A stretch of DNA of 25,061 nucleotides from QHYU01 sp041493955 (GCA_041493955.1 JBGPZW010000038.1:1-25061); one strand, 5' to 3'. Shown: positions 16,041-24,655, counted from the stretch's first letter. The notes: generated by a model not told the origin, from the sequence alone. Numbers and translations: made by a program.

Positions 16041-16601
16041 ATGGTAAAAGCCACGCAACTGCGCCCCGGCATGATTATCCGCCACGATGGCGATCTCTTT
16101 ACGGTGTTCAGCGTGGAACACCGCACCCCGGGCAACAAGCGCGGCGCGATGCAGACTAAGATGCGCAACCTGCGCACCGGCTCCATCATCGACTACCGCT
16201 TCCGAGCGGAGGATTTCGTCGAGCGCGCCGTGCTGGACGAGATTGAATTCGAGTTTTTGTATGCCGACGGCGAAGGCTACCACTTCATGAACACAGAGAA
16301 CTTCGAGCAGATTCACCTCGCCCCGGAGATTCTCGGCGACGCAGTTTACTACCTGATCGGCAACATGCAGATCAAACTGGAGTTCTACGAAGGCAAGCCC
16401 ATCGGCGTGTTGCTGCCGGACACGGTGGACCTCAAAGTGGTGGAAACCGAACCGACCATGCAGAAAGCCACAGCCAGCGCGGTGATGAAACCCGCCAAGC
16501 TCGAGACCGGCCTGACCATCCAGGTGCCGCCGTTTATCAATGTGGGCGACAAAGTCAAGGTGGACACTTCCGAGGCGCGCTACGTCCAGCGGGCGCAGTA
16601 A
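16041..16601 (+). CDS. efp: Elongation factor P
   Basis: The 186-residue protein is EF-P, which enters the ribosomal E site and relieves stalling at proline runs. The three-domain layout is intact: KOW-like domain I (1-65), then two OB domains, ending with the signature INVGDKVKVDTSEARYVQRA. The start at 16041 follows AGGAGCGAGAG and gives the usual length; in-frame sequence upstream to 15861 is leader. The domain I loop reads RTPGNKRGAMQ. Aligned without gaps to the E. coli PGKG loop, the tip residue that is Lys34 there is Asn32 here, with Lys33 beside it. The usual lysylation target is therefore absent from the canonical position. No EpmA/EpmB or EarP gene is visible nearby. The gene is probably monocistronic. 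Confidence 0.97.
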   Translation: MVKATQLRPGMIIRHDGDLFTVFSVEHRTPGNKRGAMQTKMRNLRTGSIIDYRFRAEDFVERAVLDEIEFEFLYADGEGYHFMNTENFEQIHLAPEILGDAVYYLIGNMQIKLEFYEGKPIGVLLPDTVDLKVVETEPTMQKATASAVMKPAKLETGLTIQVPPFINVGDKVKVDTSEARYVQRAQ

Positions 16602-16603
16602 AG

Positions 16604-16620
16604 GCCGGCCTTGCGCCGGC
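16604..16620 (+). terminator. Weak hairpin after efp
   Basis: GCCGGC at 16604-16609 and GCCGGC at 16615-16620 can pair around a 5-base loop, directly after the efp stop. There is no T-tract. It lies between convergent genes where a terminator is expected, but the call is tentative. Confidence 0.3.
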
Positions 16621-16676
16621 GGGGCATCTCACCGCGACCGACGCGCCAGCCTACCGCAGCTCTCAGGCTGGACTCC

Positions 16677-17672
16677 TCAATAAACTGGCCGGGTGGCGGG
16701 GATCGGCGCCGCACACTGAATCATCGCCTCCAGCTCACTGACCAGGGCGGGGTCCCACCAGCCGCGCCGGACCTCCTCGTGCAGAATTGCGAAAGCCTCT
16801 TCGCGTGGCAGCGCCCGGCGATACGGCCGGGCAGTAGTGAGCGCGTCGTAAACGTCCACGGTCTGCAGGATGCAGGCGGTCAGCGGTATGTGGTCTCTGC
16901 TGAGACGGTCAGGATAGCCGGTGCCGTTCTGCTTCTCGTGGTGATGGCGGATGATGGGCAGAACCAGCCGGAATGACTTCAGCGGCGAGCAGATGTGTTC
17001 GCCGACCACGGGGTGGGTCTCGATGATCCGGCGTTCCTCAGGATCGAGCGGGCCGGGCTTGAGCAGGATGTGTTCGGGGACCGCCACCTTGCCGATGTCG
17101 TGGACAATTCCCGCGCGACGCAGGGCCACGCGCTGCTCCTCCGGCAATCCCAGCCGCGTGGCCAGCGCCACCGAATAGCGCGATAGCCGGTCGCAGTGCC
17201 CTTCCGTGTAGGGATCCTTCGCTTCGATGCTGAGCGCCAGGCTGAAGAGCACGGCTTCGGCGTTTTCAAGTTCATCGGTAAAGCGTTTGAGGCGCACCAG
17301 CGAGCGCACCCGGGCCAGCAGCTCTTCCTTCCGTATGGGCTTGTTCAGAAAATCGTCCGCGCCGCACTCGATCCCCTGGATTCGGTCCTCAGCCTGGGTG
17401 AGGCCCGTGACCAGCACGACTGGGATCAGTCGCGTCTCCGGCCGGGCCTTCACCGCGCGGCAGACCGCAAAGCCGGTGTGCCGCGGCATCATCACATCGA
17501 GCAGCGCCAGATCGACGGTGTGACTGGCGATTGCGTCCAGGGCCTGAGCTCCGTCGGCGGCACAGATCACGCGGTAGCCCTCGGTGAGCAGCATCTGAGT
17601 CAGCAGCTCGCGGGAGTCCTCCTGGTCGTCAGCGATGAGGACGGTGGCCAGCGGCAATCCATTTCCCGACAT
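16677..17672 (-). CDS. Response regulator with HD-GYP domain (RpfG-like c-di-GMP phosphodiesterase)
   Basis: The 331-residue protein has a receiver domain (about 8-125) with acidic pocket D15-D16, phosphoacceptor D59 in LLDVMMP, T89 and K111. An HD-GYP domain (about 140-320) follows. In it HDIGK gives the metal-binding pair H191-D192, and HHEKQNGTGYP gives H244-H245 and the GYP signature at 252-254. HD-GYP proteins degrade cyclic di-GMP and so affect motility, biofilm and envelope polysaccharide. One deviation is N249 where the family usually has Asp (HHE-x-x-DG-x-GYP), so activity should be treated as likely rather than certain. The ATG at 17672 has GGAGGAAACC upstream, and a promoter candidate lies at 17765-17793. 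No histidine kinase is adjacent, so its partner is elsewhere. Confidence 0.92.
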   Translation of the reverse strand: MSGNGLPLATVLIADDQEDSRELLTQMLLTEGYRVICAADGAQALDAIASHTVDLALLDVMMPRHTGFAVCRAVKARPETRLIPVVLVTGLTQAEDRIQGIECGADDFLNKPIRKEELLARVRSLVRLKRFTDELENAEAVLFSLALSIEAKDPYTEGHCDRLSRYSVALATRLGLPEEQRVALRRAGIVHDIGKVAVPEHILLKPGPLDPEERRIIETHPVVGEHICSPLKSFRLVLPIIRHHHEKQNGTGYPDRLSRDHIPLTACILQTVDVYDALTTARPYRRALPREEAFAILHEEVRRGWWDPALVSELEAMIQCAAPIPATRPVY

Positions 17673-17764
17673 GGTTTCCTCCGATCTGGCCTGGGTAGGG
17701 AGTAGCTGGGAGAGGGGCTGCCCTGGCGCACGTATCAGGTTGTGTGCTCTTGGAAGGGAACTAG

Positions 17765-17793
17765 ATTTTCCCAAGCCGTTTGGACGAAGTCAA
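17765..17793 (-). promoter_or_regulatory. Candidate promoter for the HD-GYP response regulator
   Basis: On the minus strand, TTGACT (17793-17788) is followed after 17 bases by GAAAAT (17770-17765). It lies just after the purB stop and about 95 bases before the regulator's ATG, so this gene can be transcribed apart from purB. The -10 matches the consensus at four of six positions. Confidence 0.4.
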
Positions 17794-17807
17794 GAGAACG
17801 AACATTC

Positions 17808-19121
17808 TCAGTGGGGCGAAGAGGAGCCGAAGACCCGCGCGAAGATAGCGTCCACCGAGCGCAGTTGCCGCTGCAGATCGAAGGTATGCGCGAGCGCAGC
17901 TTTGTTGAGGAACCCGGTGATGTGCGGGTCGGCTTCCACGCGTTCGCGGAAACTGGTGTCTGATTCCCAGGCGGCCATGGCGTGCTCCTGCACCCACTTG
18001 TAGGCCTCTTCGCGTGGCGCGCCCCTTTCCACCAGGTCCTGCAGAAGCTGGCCGGAGAAGATCAAGCCGCGCGTGGCCTCGAGATTGCGCCGCATGCGCT
18101 CGGGGAAGACGCGCAGGCCGGCGATAATTTCGGTCATGCGCGCGAGCATGTAGTCCACCAGGATGGTGGAATCCGGCAGGATGATGCGCTCGACCGAGCT
18201 GTGGGAGATGTCGCGCTCGTGCCAGAGTGCCACGTTCTCGAGCGCGGCCAGAGCGTTAGCGCGTACCACCCGCGCCAGGCCGCACACCTGCTCGCAGCTC
18301 TCAGGGTTACGCTTATGTGGCATCGCCGAGCTGCCGCGCTGCTCGCCGCCGAAGGGCTCTTCGGCCTCGCGGACCTCGGTGCGCTGCAGGTGGCGGATTT
18401 CGAGCGCGATTTTCTCGAGCGTAGCGGCCACGATCGCCAGAGCGCCCAAGTAGTGTGCGTGGCGGTCGCGCTGGATCACCTGCGAAGAGATCGGAGCCGC
18501 CTCGAGGCCCAGACGCCGGCAGATTTTCTCCTCCGCCTCAGGCCCAAGGTGCGAGCAGTTGCCCACCGCGCCGGAGATTTTGCCCACGGCCATCTGTGCG
18601 GCAGCCTGGCCGAAGCGCGCGAGGTTGCGGCGGTTTTCAGCGAACCAGTTGGCGATCTTCAGACCGAAAGTGATGGGTTCGGCGTGGACGCCGTGCGTGC
18701 GGCCGATCTCCGGCGTGTCCTTGAACTCGCGCGCGCGGCGCTCGAGCACCTCGCCGAAGCGCACCAGGTCGTGCTCGATGAGCCGCGAGGCCTCGCGCAC
18801 CTGGAGCGCCTGCGCCGTGTCCACCACGTCGCTTGAGGTCAGGCCGTAGTGCAGCCAGCGCGCCGCGGCCGGGTCGCCGATCGATTCGCCCACGGCCAGG
18901 GTGAAGGCGATCACGTCGTGCCGCACGCGCGCTTCGTGTTCGTGGATGCGCGCGACATTCACCTTGGCGAGCTGGCGGATTGTCGCCGCGGCCTCGCGCG
19001 GCACGACTCCGGCTTCGGCCAGCGTTTCGGTGGCCGCCAGTTCGACTTCGAGCCATTTCTGGAACTTGTTCTCATCGCTCCAGACGCGGCCCATCTCCTC
19101 GCGCGTGTAACGTGGAATCAA
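17808..19121 (-). CDS. purB: Adenylosuccinate lyase
   Basis: The 437-residue enzyme belongs to the fumarase/aspartase superfamily and catalyses two purine steps: release of fumarate from SAICAR and from adenylosuccinate. Seen: the start pattern IPRYTREEMGRVWSDENKF typical of the Bacillus-like PurB group, TSSDVVDT at residues 95-102, RTHGVHAEPITFG with catalytic H143, and the flexible signature loop SSAMPHKRNP at 264-273. I chose a TTG start at 19121 because it places the family N-terminus (IPRY...) directly after the initiator and is preceded by GAGGGAG at good spacing. The longer in-frame ATG at 19178 adds 19 basic residues unlike the family. It lies upstream of the HD-GYP gene on the same strand, but purB function is housekeeping. 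Confidence 0.95.
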   Translation of the reverse strand: MIPRYTREEMGRVWSDENKFQKWLEVELAATETLAEAGVVPREAAATIRQLAKVNVARIHEHEARVRHDVIAFTLAVGESIGDPAAARWLHYGLTSSDVVDTAQALQVREASRLIEHDLVRFGEVLERRAREFKDTPEIGRTHGVHAEPITFGLKIANWFAENRRNLARFGQAAAQMAVGKISGAVGNCSHLGPEAEEKICRRLGLEAAPISSQVIQRDRHAHYLGALAIVAATLEKIALEIRHLQRTEVREAEEPFGGEQRGSSAMPHKRNPESCEQVCGLARVVRANALAALENVALWHERDISHSSVERIILPDSTILVDYMLARMTEIIAGLRVFPERMRRNLEATRGLIFSGQLLQDLVERGAPREEAYKWVQEHAMAAWESDTSFRERVEADPHITGFLNKAALAHTFDLQRQLRSVDAIFARVFGSSSPH

Positions 19122-19410
19122 TCCAGGCTCCCTCTGGCCTCGCACACATTTCCCGGAAAAGCGCGCGCGGTGGCGCACCGAGGGCTGACGCGGGCTTGAG
19201 TGGCTTTCTTCAAAACGGCGGGGAAATCCCTACCCAATGATACCCGAATTTCAGCGCACCGGGGAAGGAAACAAGCGCTTTGCCAGTCCGCCGAGTTGAT
19301 CGCGCGTTGGATCACGCGGTCGGGGCGCGCAGCCGTCAAAGCGCTTCGCGGCGCAAGGCTGTGGTATGCTGGCAGCGTTGCGCCCGCATTTTTCCGCACG
19401 GAGACCCCCG

Positions 19411-21468
19411 ATGAATCTCTCCGCACGCAAGAGGACGACCCGATTCCCCGCCGCAATGATGGCTCTGGCGGTGGCTCTCTTCATTCCGGTTTCTGCCGCA
19501 GCGGAGCAACAGGCCGCGGCCGAGCGGCGGTACCTGATCGAGCAGGTGGACGGCTACGCGGTGGTGCAGTATTACGTGGACGGGTTCGACAAACTGACGC
19601 CGGAGCAGCGCCTGGTGGCCTACTACCTGGCCGAGGCGGGCATCGCCGGCGATCCCATCTATTACGACCAGATTTCGCCCTACGGCCTCGAGCTCAAGCA
19701 AGTGCTCGAAGGTATCTGGACGCACCCGCAGGGTATTGACGCAGCAGTCCTCGAGAAGCTCCGCCGCTACACGAAACTCTTCTGGGTGAATCACGGCAAC
19801 TACCACCTGGACAGCTCGCGCAAGTTTCTCCCGGATTTCACGCCAGCGGAGCTGCGCGCGGCCGCGCTGCGGGCGCTCAAGAACGGCGCAAACCTCGGCG
19901 TGAAGGATTCCAAAGCCCTCGACGCCAAGTTGAAGCGGCTTGAGCAGCCGATATTCGATGCGAACTACCGCCCGGCACTCACGGTGAAGAGCCCTCCGCC
20001 CGGGCAGGACATCCTCACCGCGAGCGGGAACAACCTCTACGAGAATGTGACCCTCGCCGAGGCCGAGAAACTCCAGAGCGCGCACGGGCTCAACGCGCGC
20101 GTGGTTAAGCGCGGCGGAAAAGTGATCGAAGAGGTCTGGCGCGCGGGCACGCCGGACCGGAAAGTCCCGCCGGGGCGCTACGCCGCCTCCATCCGCCGGA
20201 TCATCGCCAACCTCGAGAAAGCGGCCGTGGTGGCCGAGCCCGAGCAGGCCGATGTGTTGCGGAAGCTCATCCGCTTTTACCAGACGGGTGAGAAAAGCGA
20301 CTGGTATGCCTACAACATTGCCTGGGTCAAAGCGCCCACGACTGTGGATGCGATCAACGGCTACATCGAGCAGTACCTCGACCCACGCAGCGAAAAGGGC
20401 GCCTTCGAGTCGGTGGTGAGCTTCGTGGATTTCGAGCAGACCAAACTGATGCGCGATTTCGCGGCTAACGCGCAGTATTTCGAGAGCCGCGCGCCCTGGC
20501 GCGATGAGTTCAAGAAGCAAAACGTGCAGCCGCCGGTGGCCAACGTGGTCACCGTAGTTTCCGAGTCGGGCGAAACTGGGCCTCTCAGTCCCGCGGGCAT
20601 CAACCTCCCAAACGAGCAGGACATTCGCCAGAAATACGGCACCAAGAGCGTGCTGCTATTCAACGTCTCCGGCGCGTTTGCGGGAGCGACCGGTGAGAAG
20701 GCCGCCGAAGAGTTTTCCGCCAGCGAGGAGGAGAAGGCGCGGGCCCGGAAATATCGCCAGCGCGCGCGCAACCTCCTGGTCGCCATGCACGAAGTGCTCG
20801 GGCACGGCTCGGGTAAGGTGAGCGAAAAACTCACCGGCGACCCGCGGTCGTATCTGAAGGAGTACTACTCGACGCTGGAGGAAGCGCGCGCCGACCTGGT
20901 GGCGCTGTGGAACTTTACCGATCCGAAGCTGGCCGAGCTGGGCGTCGCCGACCAGGAAGAACTGATGCGGGCGGCCTACGATAGCGAGGCCCGGCAGGCA
21001 CTGGTCATCCTGAGCCGCTACCGCCAGGGCGATCAGGTCGTAGAAGACCACGATCGCGGCACGCAGATGATCGTGCACTACCTGATGGACCGCTTCGGCT
21101 GCATCGAGGCGGTCACGCGCGACGCCAAGGTGTACCTGCGCGTCACCGACTACGCGAAGATGCACCAGGGAGTAGGCGAGCTGCTGGCCGAGTTGATGCG
21201 CATCAAGGCTGAGGGCGACTACAACGGCATCAAGAAGCTGATTGACACCTACGGCGTGAAGCTCAACCCGGCGTGGCGCGACCAGGTGGTAGAGCGCGCT
21301 ACGCGCATTGGCCTGCCCACGCGTGCCGCGTTTATCTCGCCGCTGGTTGAACCTGTGCGCGACCCCAACGGGAAGATCGTGGACGCGCGCATCGTGCACA
21401 CGCAGGATTTCGCCGCGGTGATGCTCACCTACTCGCGCAAAGGCCTGGGCTATCTGCCGGCACGATAA
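19411..21468 (+). CDS. Secreted M49 peptidase (dipeptidyl-peptidase III family)
   Basis: The 685-residue protein belongs to zinc peptidase family M49, whose members release dipeptides from the N-terminus of oligopeptides. The family-specific zinc motif with the extra residue is HEVLGH at H460-H465. The second motif is EEARAD starting at E490, with E491 the expected third zinc ligand. Human DPP III has HELLGH and EECRAE in these places, and the spacing here is shorter, as in bacterial members. The N-terminus (MMALAVALFIPVSAAA) is a signal peptide, so it should act outside the cytoplasm, unlike the animal enzyme. The ATG at 19411 follows GGAG and precedes the signal peptide well. It stands alone between divergent purB and the convergent hydrolase gene. 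Confidence 0.9.
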   Translation: MNLSARKRTTRFPAAMMALAVALFIPVSAAAEQQAAAERRYLIEQVDGYAVVQYYVDGFDKLTPEQRLVAYYLAEAGIAGDPIYYDQISPYGLELKQVLEGIWTHPQGIDAAVLEKLRRYTKLFWVNHGNYHLDSSRKFLPDFTPAELRAAALRALKNGANLGVKDSKALDAKLKRLEQPIFDANYRPALTVKSPPPGQDILTASGNNLYENVTLAEAEKLQSAHGLNARVVKRGGKVIEEVWRAGTPDRKVPPGRYAASIRRIIANLEKAAVVAEPEQADVLRKLIRFYQTGEKSDWYAYNIAWVKAPTTVDAINGYIEQYLDPRSEKGAFESVVSFVDFEQTKLMRDFAANAQYFESRAPWRDEFKKQNVQPPVANVVTVVSESGETGPLSPAGINLPNEQDIRQKYGTKSVLLFNVSGAFAGATGEKAAEEFSASEEEKARARKYRQRARNLLVAMHEVLGHGSGKVSEKLTGDPRSYLKEYYSTLEEARADLVALWNFTDPKLAELGVADQEELMRAAYDSEARQALVILSRYRQGDQVVEDHDRGTQMIVHYLMDRFGCIEAVTRDAKVYLRVTDYAKMHQGVGELLAELMRIKAEGDYNGIKKLIDTYGVKLNPAWRDQVVERATRIGLPTRAAFISPLVEPVRDPNGKIVDARIVHTQDFAAVMLTYSRKGLGYLPAR

Positions 21469-21532
21469 GACCCCGGGCGCCCGTTTGGCGCGCACAGCCA
21501 GCAGGGCAGGCGGTGGGTGAGCTGCGGGAGTC

Positions 21533-22396
21533 CTAGAGGACGATGGGGCCGAGCGGCACGCGCTGCGAGGCGACCATCAGCTCGCCGCGAAACGCCCCCG
21601 CGGACGGCCGCCGCCCCAGGGCCTCTTCCGCCGAGATGCGCGCCACGTCCGGGTTGTTGTTGTTCTCCGAAAGGTGCGCCAGGACCAGAAAGCGCGCCAA
21701 GCCGTCGAAAGCCTCCGGGTCAGCGAGGAATTCGCTGACGCTGTGGTTGCTGAGGTGTCCGATGCGGCTCATCACGCGCTGCTTGACGTGCCACGGGTAC
21801 GGCCCGACCTTCAGCATATCGATATCGTGATTCGATTCCAGAACCAGACAATCGGAGTCGCGCAGGTGATGCTTGACCAGCTCGGGCAGGTAGCCCAGGT
21901 CGGTCACCAGCGCCATTTTGGTGCCGTTGGCGCGGAAGGAGAAGCCCAGGGGGTCGGCGGCGTCGTGCGGAATGGAAAACGCCGACACCTCGATATCGCC
22001 GATCGTGAAGCGTTGCCCCGCGCGGATGTATTCAACGCGGTCCAGGCGTTTCCGGTAGGCTTCGGGCAGCACGCGCTCGATCTCTTCGTGCGTCGGCTCG
22101 GTCAGATAGACCGTTGTGCGCCACTTGCCGAGGATTTGCGGCAGGCCGCCGATGTGGTCGTTGTGCTCGTGGGAGATGAAGATGCCGTCGAGCTGGTCCG
22201 GGGCGAGCTTGAGCGCGGCCAGGCGCCGCAGGGTTTCCCGTTTCCCCAGGCCGGCATCAATCAGGACGCGTGTCCGGCTGGTTTCGAGCAAGGTGCTGTT
22301 GCCCGAGCTGCCCGACGCGAGAATCGAGATCCGAAAAGTGATGCGCGCCCCCAGTTGCTCCAACCCGCCCGCAGCGGGTTTCGAGGATGATGGCAA
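21533..22396 (-). CDS. Metallo-beta-lactamase-fold hydrolase, WalJ/YycJ-like
   Basis: The protein has the compact start ISILASGSSGNSTLLE and the dinuclear metal motif SHEHNDH (H76, H78, D80 and H81), as in the WalJ/YycJ branch of the MBL fold. Other family segments are the VSAFSIPHDAADPLGFS stretch, LVTDLGYLPELV, LESNHDIDML and LAHLSENNNNP. These proteins are predicted phosphodiesterases or nucleases and have been linked to cell-wall or DNA repair phenotypes in Firmicutes; the substrate here is unknown. The N-terminus is uncertain: the open frame begins with a TTG at 22396 with no clear ribosome site, and a second TTG at 22363 would remove 11 poorly conserved residues. The next gene upstream, M16 peptidase, ends 36 bases away, so they are likely co-transcribed. 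Confidence 0.88.
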   Translation of the reverse strand: MPSSSKPAAGGLEQLGARITFRISILASGSSGNSTLLETSRTRVLIDAGLGKRETLRRLAALKLAPDQLDGIFISHEHNDHIGGLPQILGKWRTTVYLTEPTHEEIERVLPEAYRKRLDRVEYIRAGQRFTIGDIEVSAFSIPHDAADPLGFSFRANGTKMALVTDLGYLPELVKHHLRDSDCLVLESNHDIDMLKVGPYPWHVKQRVMSRIGHLSNHSVSEFLADPEAFDGLARFLVLAHLSENNNNPDVARISAEEALGRRPSAGAFRGELMVASQRVPLGPIVL

Positions 22397-22432
22397 AGCG
22401 CGGCGGCGGCGTCAATGGGGTAACAGCGGCTG

Positions 22433-23710
22433 CTAGCAGGCGAGGAGGTCGCGGGTCACGTTGAGGCCCCCGAGATTGCCGAGAATGGTGACGCCGATCC
22501 TCTTGGAGTTGAAAAACTCCAGAGCGATCTGCTGGACATCCTCGCGGGTGACGCCTTCGATCGAGGCGAGCATCTCGTCCAGGGTAAAGAAGCGGTCGAA
22601 GTAAATCTCCTGGCGGGCGAGGCGCGACATCCGGGAGCTGGTGGATTCAAGGGACAGCATCAGTGAGCCTTTTAGGTGGTCTTTGGCGCGGCGCAACTCT
22701 TCCTCGCTGACCGGGAGCTTCTTCAAGTTGCGAAATTCTTCGGCCACCAGGCGCACCACCTGCTCGGCGGTTTCCAACGCCGTGCCGGCGTAGATGGAAA
22801 GCATCCCGGCGTCGCGGTAGGGATTCATTTCGCTGAACACGGCGTAGGCCAGGCCCTGCTTTTCGCGGACATTCTGGAAAAGGCGCGAGGACATCGCGCC
22901 ACCCAGGATGTTGTTGAGCACCGAACCAGCAAAGCGGCGCTCGTGCGCGATCGGGTAAGAGGGCACCCCGAGGCAGATGTGCACCTGCTCGAGTTCGCGC
23001 TTGGTTCGAGTCGTGATGCGCGCGTGCGCCCGCGGCGCGGTGTCGGCGTGGCCGTTGGGCACAGGAGCAAGCTCGCCGAATTCACGAGCGACCAACTCCA
23101 CCAGGCGCGCATGCTCGAGGTGGCCCGCGGCGGTGATCACAATGTTGTTGGGCGCATACCACTGCCGGAAACAGGCGAGCAGCGACTCGCGGGTGAACGC
23201 CTTCACGGTCTCGCGGGTGCCCAGGATGGGTTTGCCCAGGGGGTGGCCCTGCCAGAAATTCTGCGTGAAAATTTCGTGGACCAGGTAGTCGGGGTTGTCC
23301 TGGTCCATCTTGATCTCCTCGAGCACGACCTGTTTTTCCTTGACGATATCTTCCTCGGCGAAGCGCGGGCGCAGGACCAGATCGGAGAGCACGTCGAAGG
23401 CGATGGGCAGGTGCTGGTCGAGCACCTTGGCATTGAAACAGATCATCTCCTTGGCGGTGAAGGCGTCCAGCATCCCGCCCATCGAATCCATCGAGCAGGC
23501 GATCTCCTCGGCGCTGCGCCGCTCAGTGCCCTTGAAGACCATGTGCTCGATGAAGTGCGTGATGCCGTTCAGCTCAGCGGGCTCACGGCGCGACCCGGTG
23601 CGGATCCAGATGCCGACCGAAACGGAGCGGACGTGCAGCATGGACTCGGTGATTACCACCAAGCCGTTCGGCAGCACGTGTTTCTCGATGTCGCGTGGCG
23701 CGTTGAGCAT
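22433..23710 (-). CDS. M16 family zinc peptidase (processing-peptidase-like)
   Basis: The 425-residue protein is an M16 inverzincin. The inverted zinc motif HFIEH gives H52, E55 and H56, and the third ligand is E132 in VVLEEIKMDQDNPD, at the expected spacing. The C-terminal half carries the usual SRLFQNVREKQGLAYAVFSE motif. This length matches single-unit bacterial homologues of mitochondrial processing peptidase beta. It has no signal peptide, so it should be cytoplasmic or membrane-peripheral. I chose the ATG at 23710, which has AGAGG 4 bases upstream; an ATG at 23731 adds 7 residues but has no ribosome site. It lies between a cysteine dioxygenase gene (upstream) and the MBL hydrolase (downstream), all on the minus strand. 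Confidence 0.93.
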   Translation of the reverse strand: MLNAPRDIEKHVLPNGLVVITESMLHVRSVSVGIWIRTGSRREPAELNGITHFIEHMVFKGTERRSAEEIACSMDSMGGMLDAFTAKEMICFNAKVLDQHLPIAFDVLSDLVLRPRFAEEDIVKEKQVVLEEIKMDQDNPDYLVHEIFTQNFWQGHPLGKPILGTRETVKAFTRESLLACFRQWYAPNNIVITAAGHLEHARLVELVAREFGELAPVPNGHADTAPRAHARITTRTKRELEQVHICLGVPSYPIAHERRFAGSVLNNILGGAMSSRLFQNVREKQGLAYAVFSEMNPYRDAGMLSIYAGTALETAEQVVRLVAEEFRNLKKLPVSEEELRRAKDHLKGSLMLSLESTSSRMSRLARQEIYFDRFFTLDEMLASIEGVTREDVQQIALEFFNSKRIGVTILGNLGGLNVTRDLLAC

Positions 23711-23939
23711 GGTTCCTCTTGCCGGCTCCATTCAGTTTGGCATACGCGCGGCTGAAATACCAACCGCTGCCGGTGACGGTTTCGACGCGGGCAAGAAACT
23801 ACCCGAGATTTTAGGCGCACGGTTCTGGGGCCTATGCCGTCGGTTTCTCCAGAAGCGCCACGGCGCAGATACCTTATATTTTGTGTTGGATACAGCACTT
23901 ATTCACCGGCGGCACGGACCCTGGCGGGGCGGGCGGAGA

Positions 23940-24521
23940 CTAGAGCAGCTTTTCGTCCCGATTCAGCTTGCCGTACTCGCTGGTGTAGTGCAGCGGAGCG
24001 TCGAAATAGGTGCCCTTCTCGCGCGAATAAACTTCGCAACTTTCGAACGGGCGCGAATAGACGTGAATGCTGACGGCGCGCTTGGCAAACTCCGGCAGGT
24101 TAAGCACCTGGTGGACCGGCTCGAAGGGATTGACGGTCGAGGGGTGCTCGGCGTCCATCTCGAAGGCGTCGGTGGGCACCAGCCGGCAGATTTCTTTCGA
24201 GGGGACGCGATCCTCAACGCGAAAGTTCTGGACGCGCAAACGGCCAACGGGCGCGGCCATCCAGCAGTTCTGGTCCCGGTGGTTGTGGATGCGGCTGGCC
24301 TGGCCGATGTCCCAGCAGATGGTCATGGCCTCGAAGAGCGCGTTCTTGAAAATCAGATTGCGCGTATAGTTGCCCTTGGAGAAGAATAGGTAGCGCTCGA
24401 GCGTCTCGGGGCGCACAGCGTGCGCGTTCATGAAGGATTGCACCCGTTCCAGCGTAAAGTCGCGCGCGGGGATCGCCCTTAATTTTTCAATCCAATCTTC
24501 AATCGTGAGCAACTGGGCCAT
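23940..24521 (-). CDS. cdo: Cysteine dioxygenase family protein
   Basis: The 193-residue protein is a cysteine dioxygenase, a non-haem iron cupin that oxidises cysteine to cysteine sulfinate with O2. The iron ligands are visible as H79 and H81 in SRIHNHRDQNCW and H137 in PVHQVLN. YTRN (Y52-N55) supplies R54, which binds the cysteine carboxylate and favours CDO over Gln-type mercaptopropionate dioxygenases. SIHVY supplies the Ser-His-Tyr triad S151, H153 and Y155. C86 aligns with rat Cys93 and Y155 with Tyr157, the pair that forms a thioether crosslink in mammals; bacterial CDOs usually have Gly at that Cys position. The ATG at 24521 has GGGAGG upstream. The gap to M16 is 229 bases, so co-transcription is uncertain. 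Confidence 0.92.
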   Translation of the reverse strand: MAQLLTIEDWIEKLRAIPARDFTLERVQSFMNAHAVRPETLERYLFFSKGNYTRNLIFKNALFEAMTICWDIGQASRIHNHRDQNCWMAAPVGRLRVQNFRVEDRVPSKEICRLVPTDAFEMDAEHPSTVNPFEPVHQVLNLPEFAKRAVSIHVYSRPFESCEVYSREKGTYFDAPLHYTSEYGKLNRDEKLL

Positions 24522-24621
24522 GGGCACCTCCCGGTCTTCGCACGCTTGGATTTCCGGATAAGTTCGGAATTATAGCCTTCCGGCGGCTTCCGGGGCGCGG
24601 AAATTGCGCCCTCAGGCATCG

Positions 24622-24630
24622 TGCTATGAT
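24622..24630 (+). promoter_or_regulatory. Candidate extended -10 element for rlmN
   Basis: TGCTATGAT matches the extended -10 pattern TGnTATnAT and lies 25 bases before the preferred rlmN ATG at 24656. No good -35 is visible. If used, it would exclude the in-frame ATGs at 24626 and 24629 as starts. Tentative. Confidence 0.3.
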
Positions 24631-24655
24631 GAATGAGAGCCCCCAGGTCAGGAAC

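Noticed and set aside
19237..19242. Minus-strand TATCAT as a purB -10 element
   Set aside because: The expected -35 position is TCCCCG; not enough to annotate a promoter.
21474..21483. CGGGCGCCCG palindrome after the M49 gene as a terminator
   Set aside because: The stem has no loop and only three T follow; too weak to call in this GC content.
24569..24574. Minus-strand TATAAT upstream of the cysteine dioxygenase gene
   Set aside because: A perfect -10 hexamer but the 17-base upstream position reads CGCCCC, so no -35 supports it. It may still be used with an activator.
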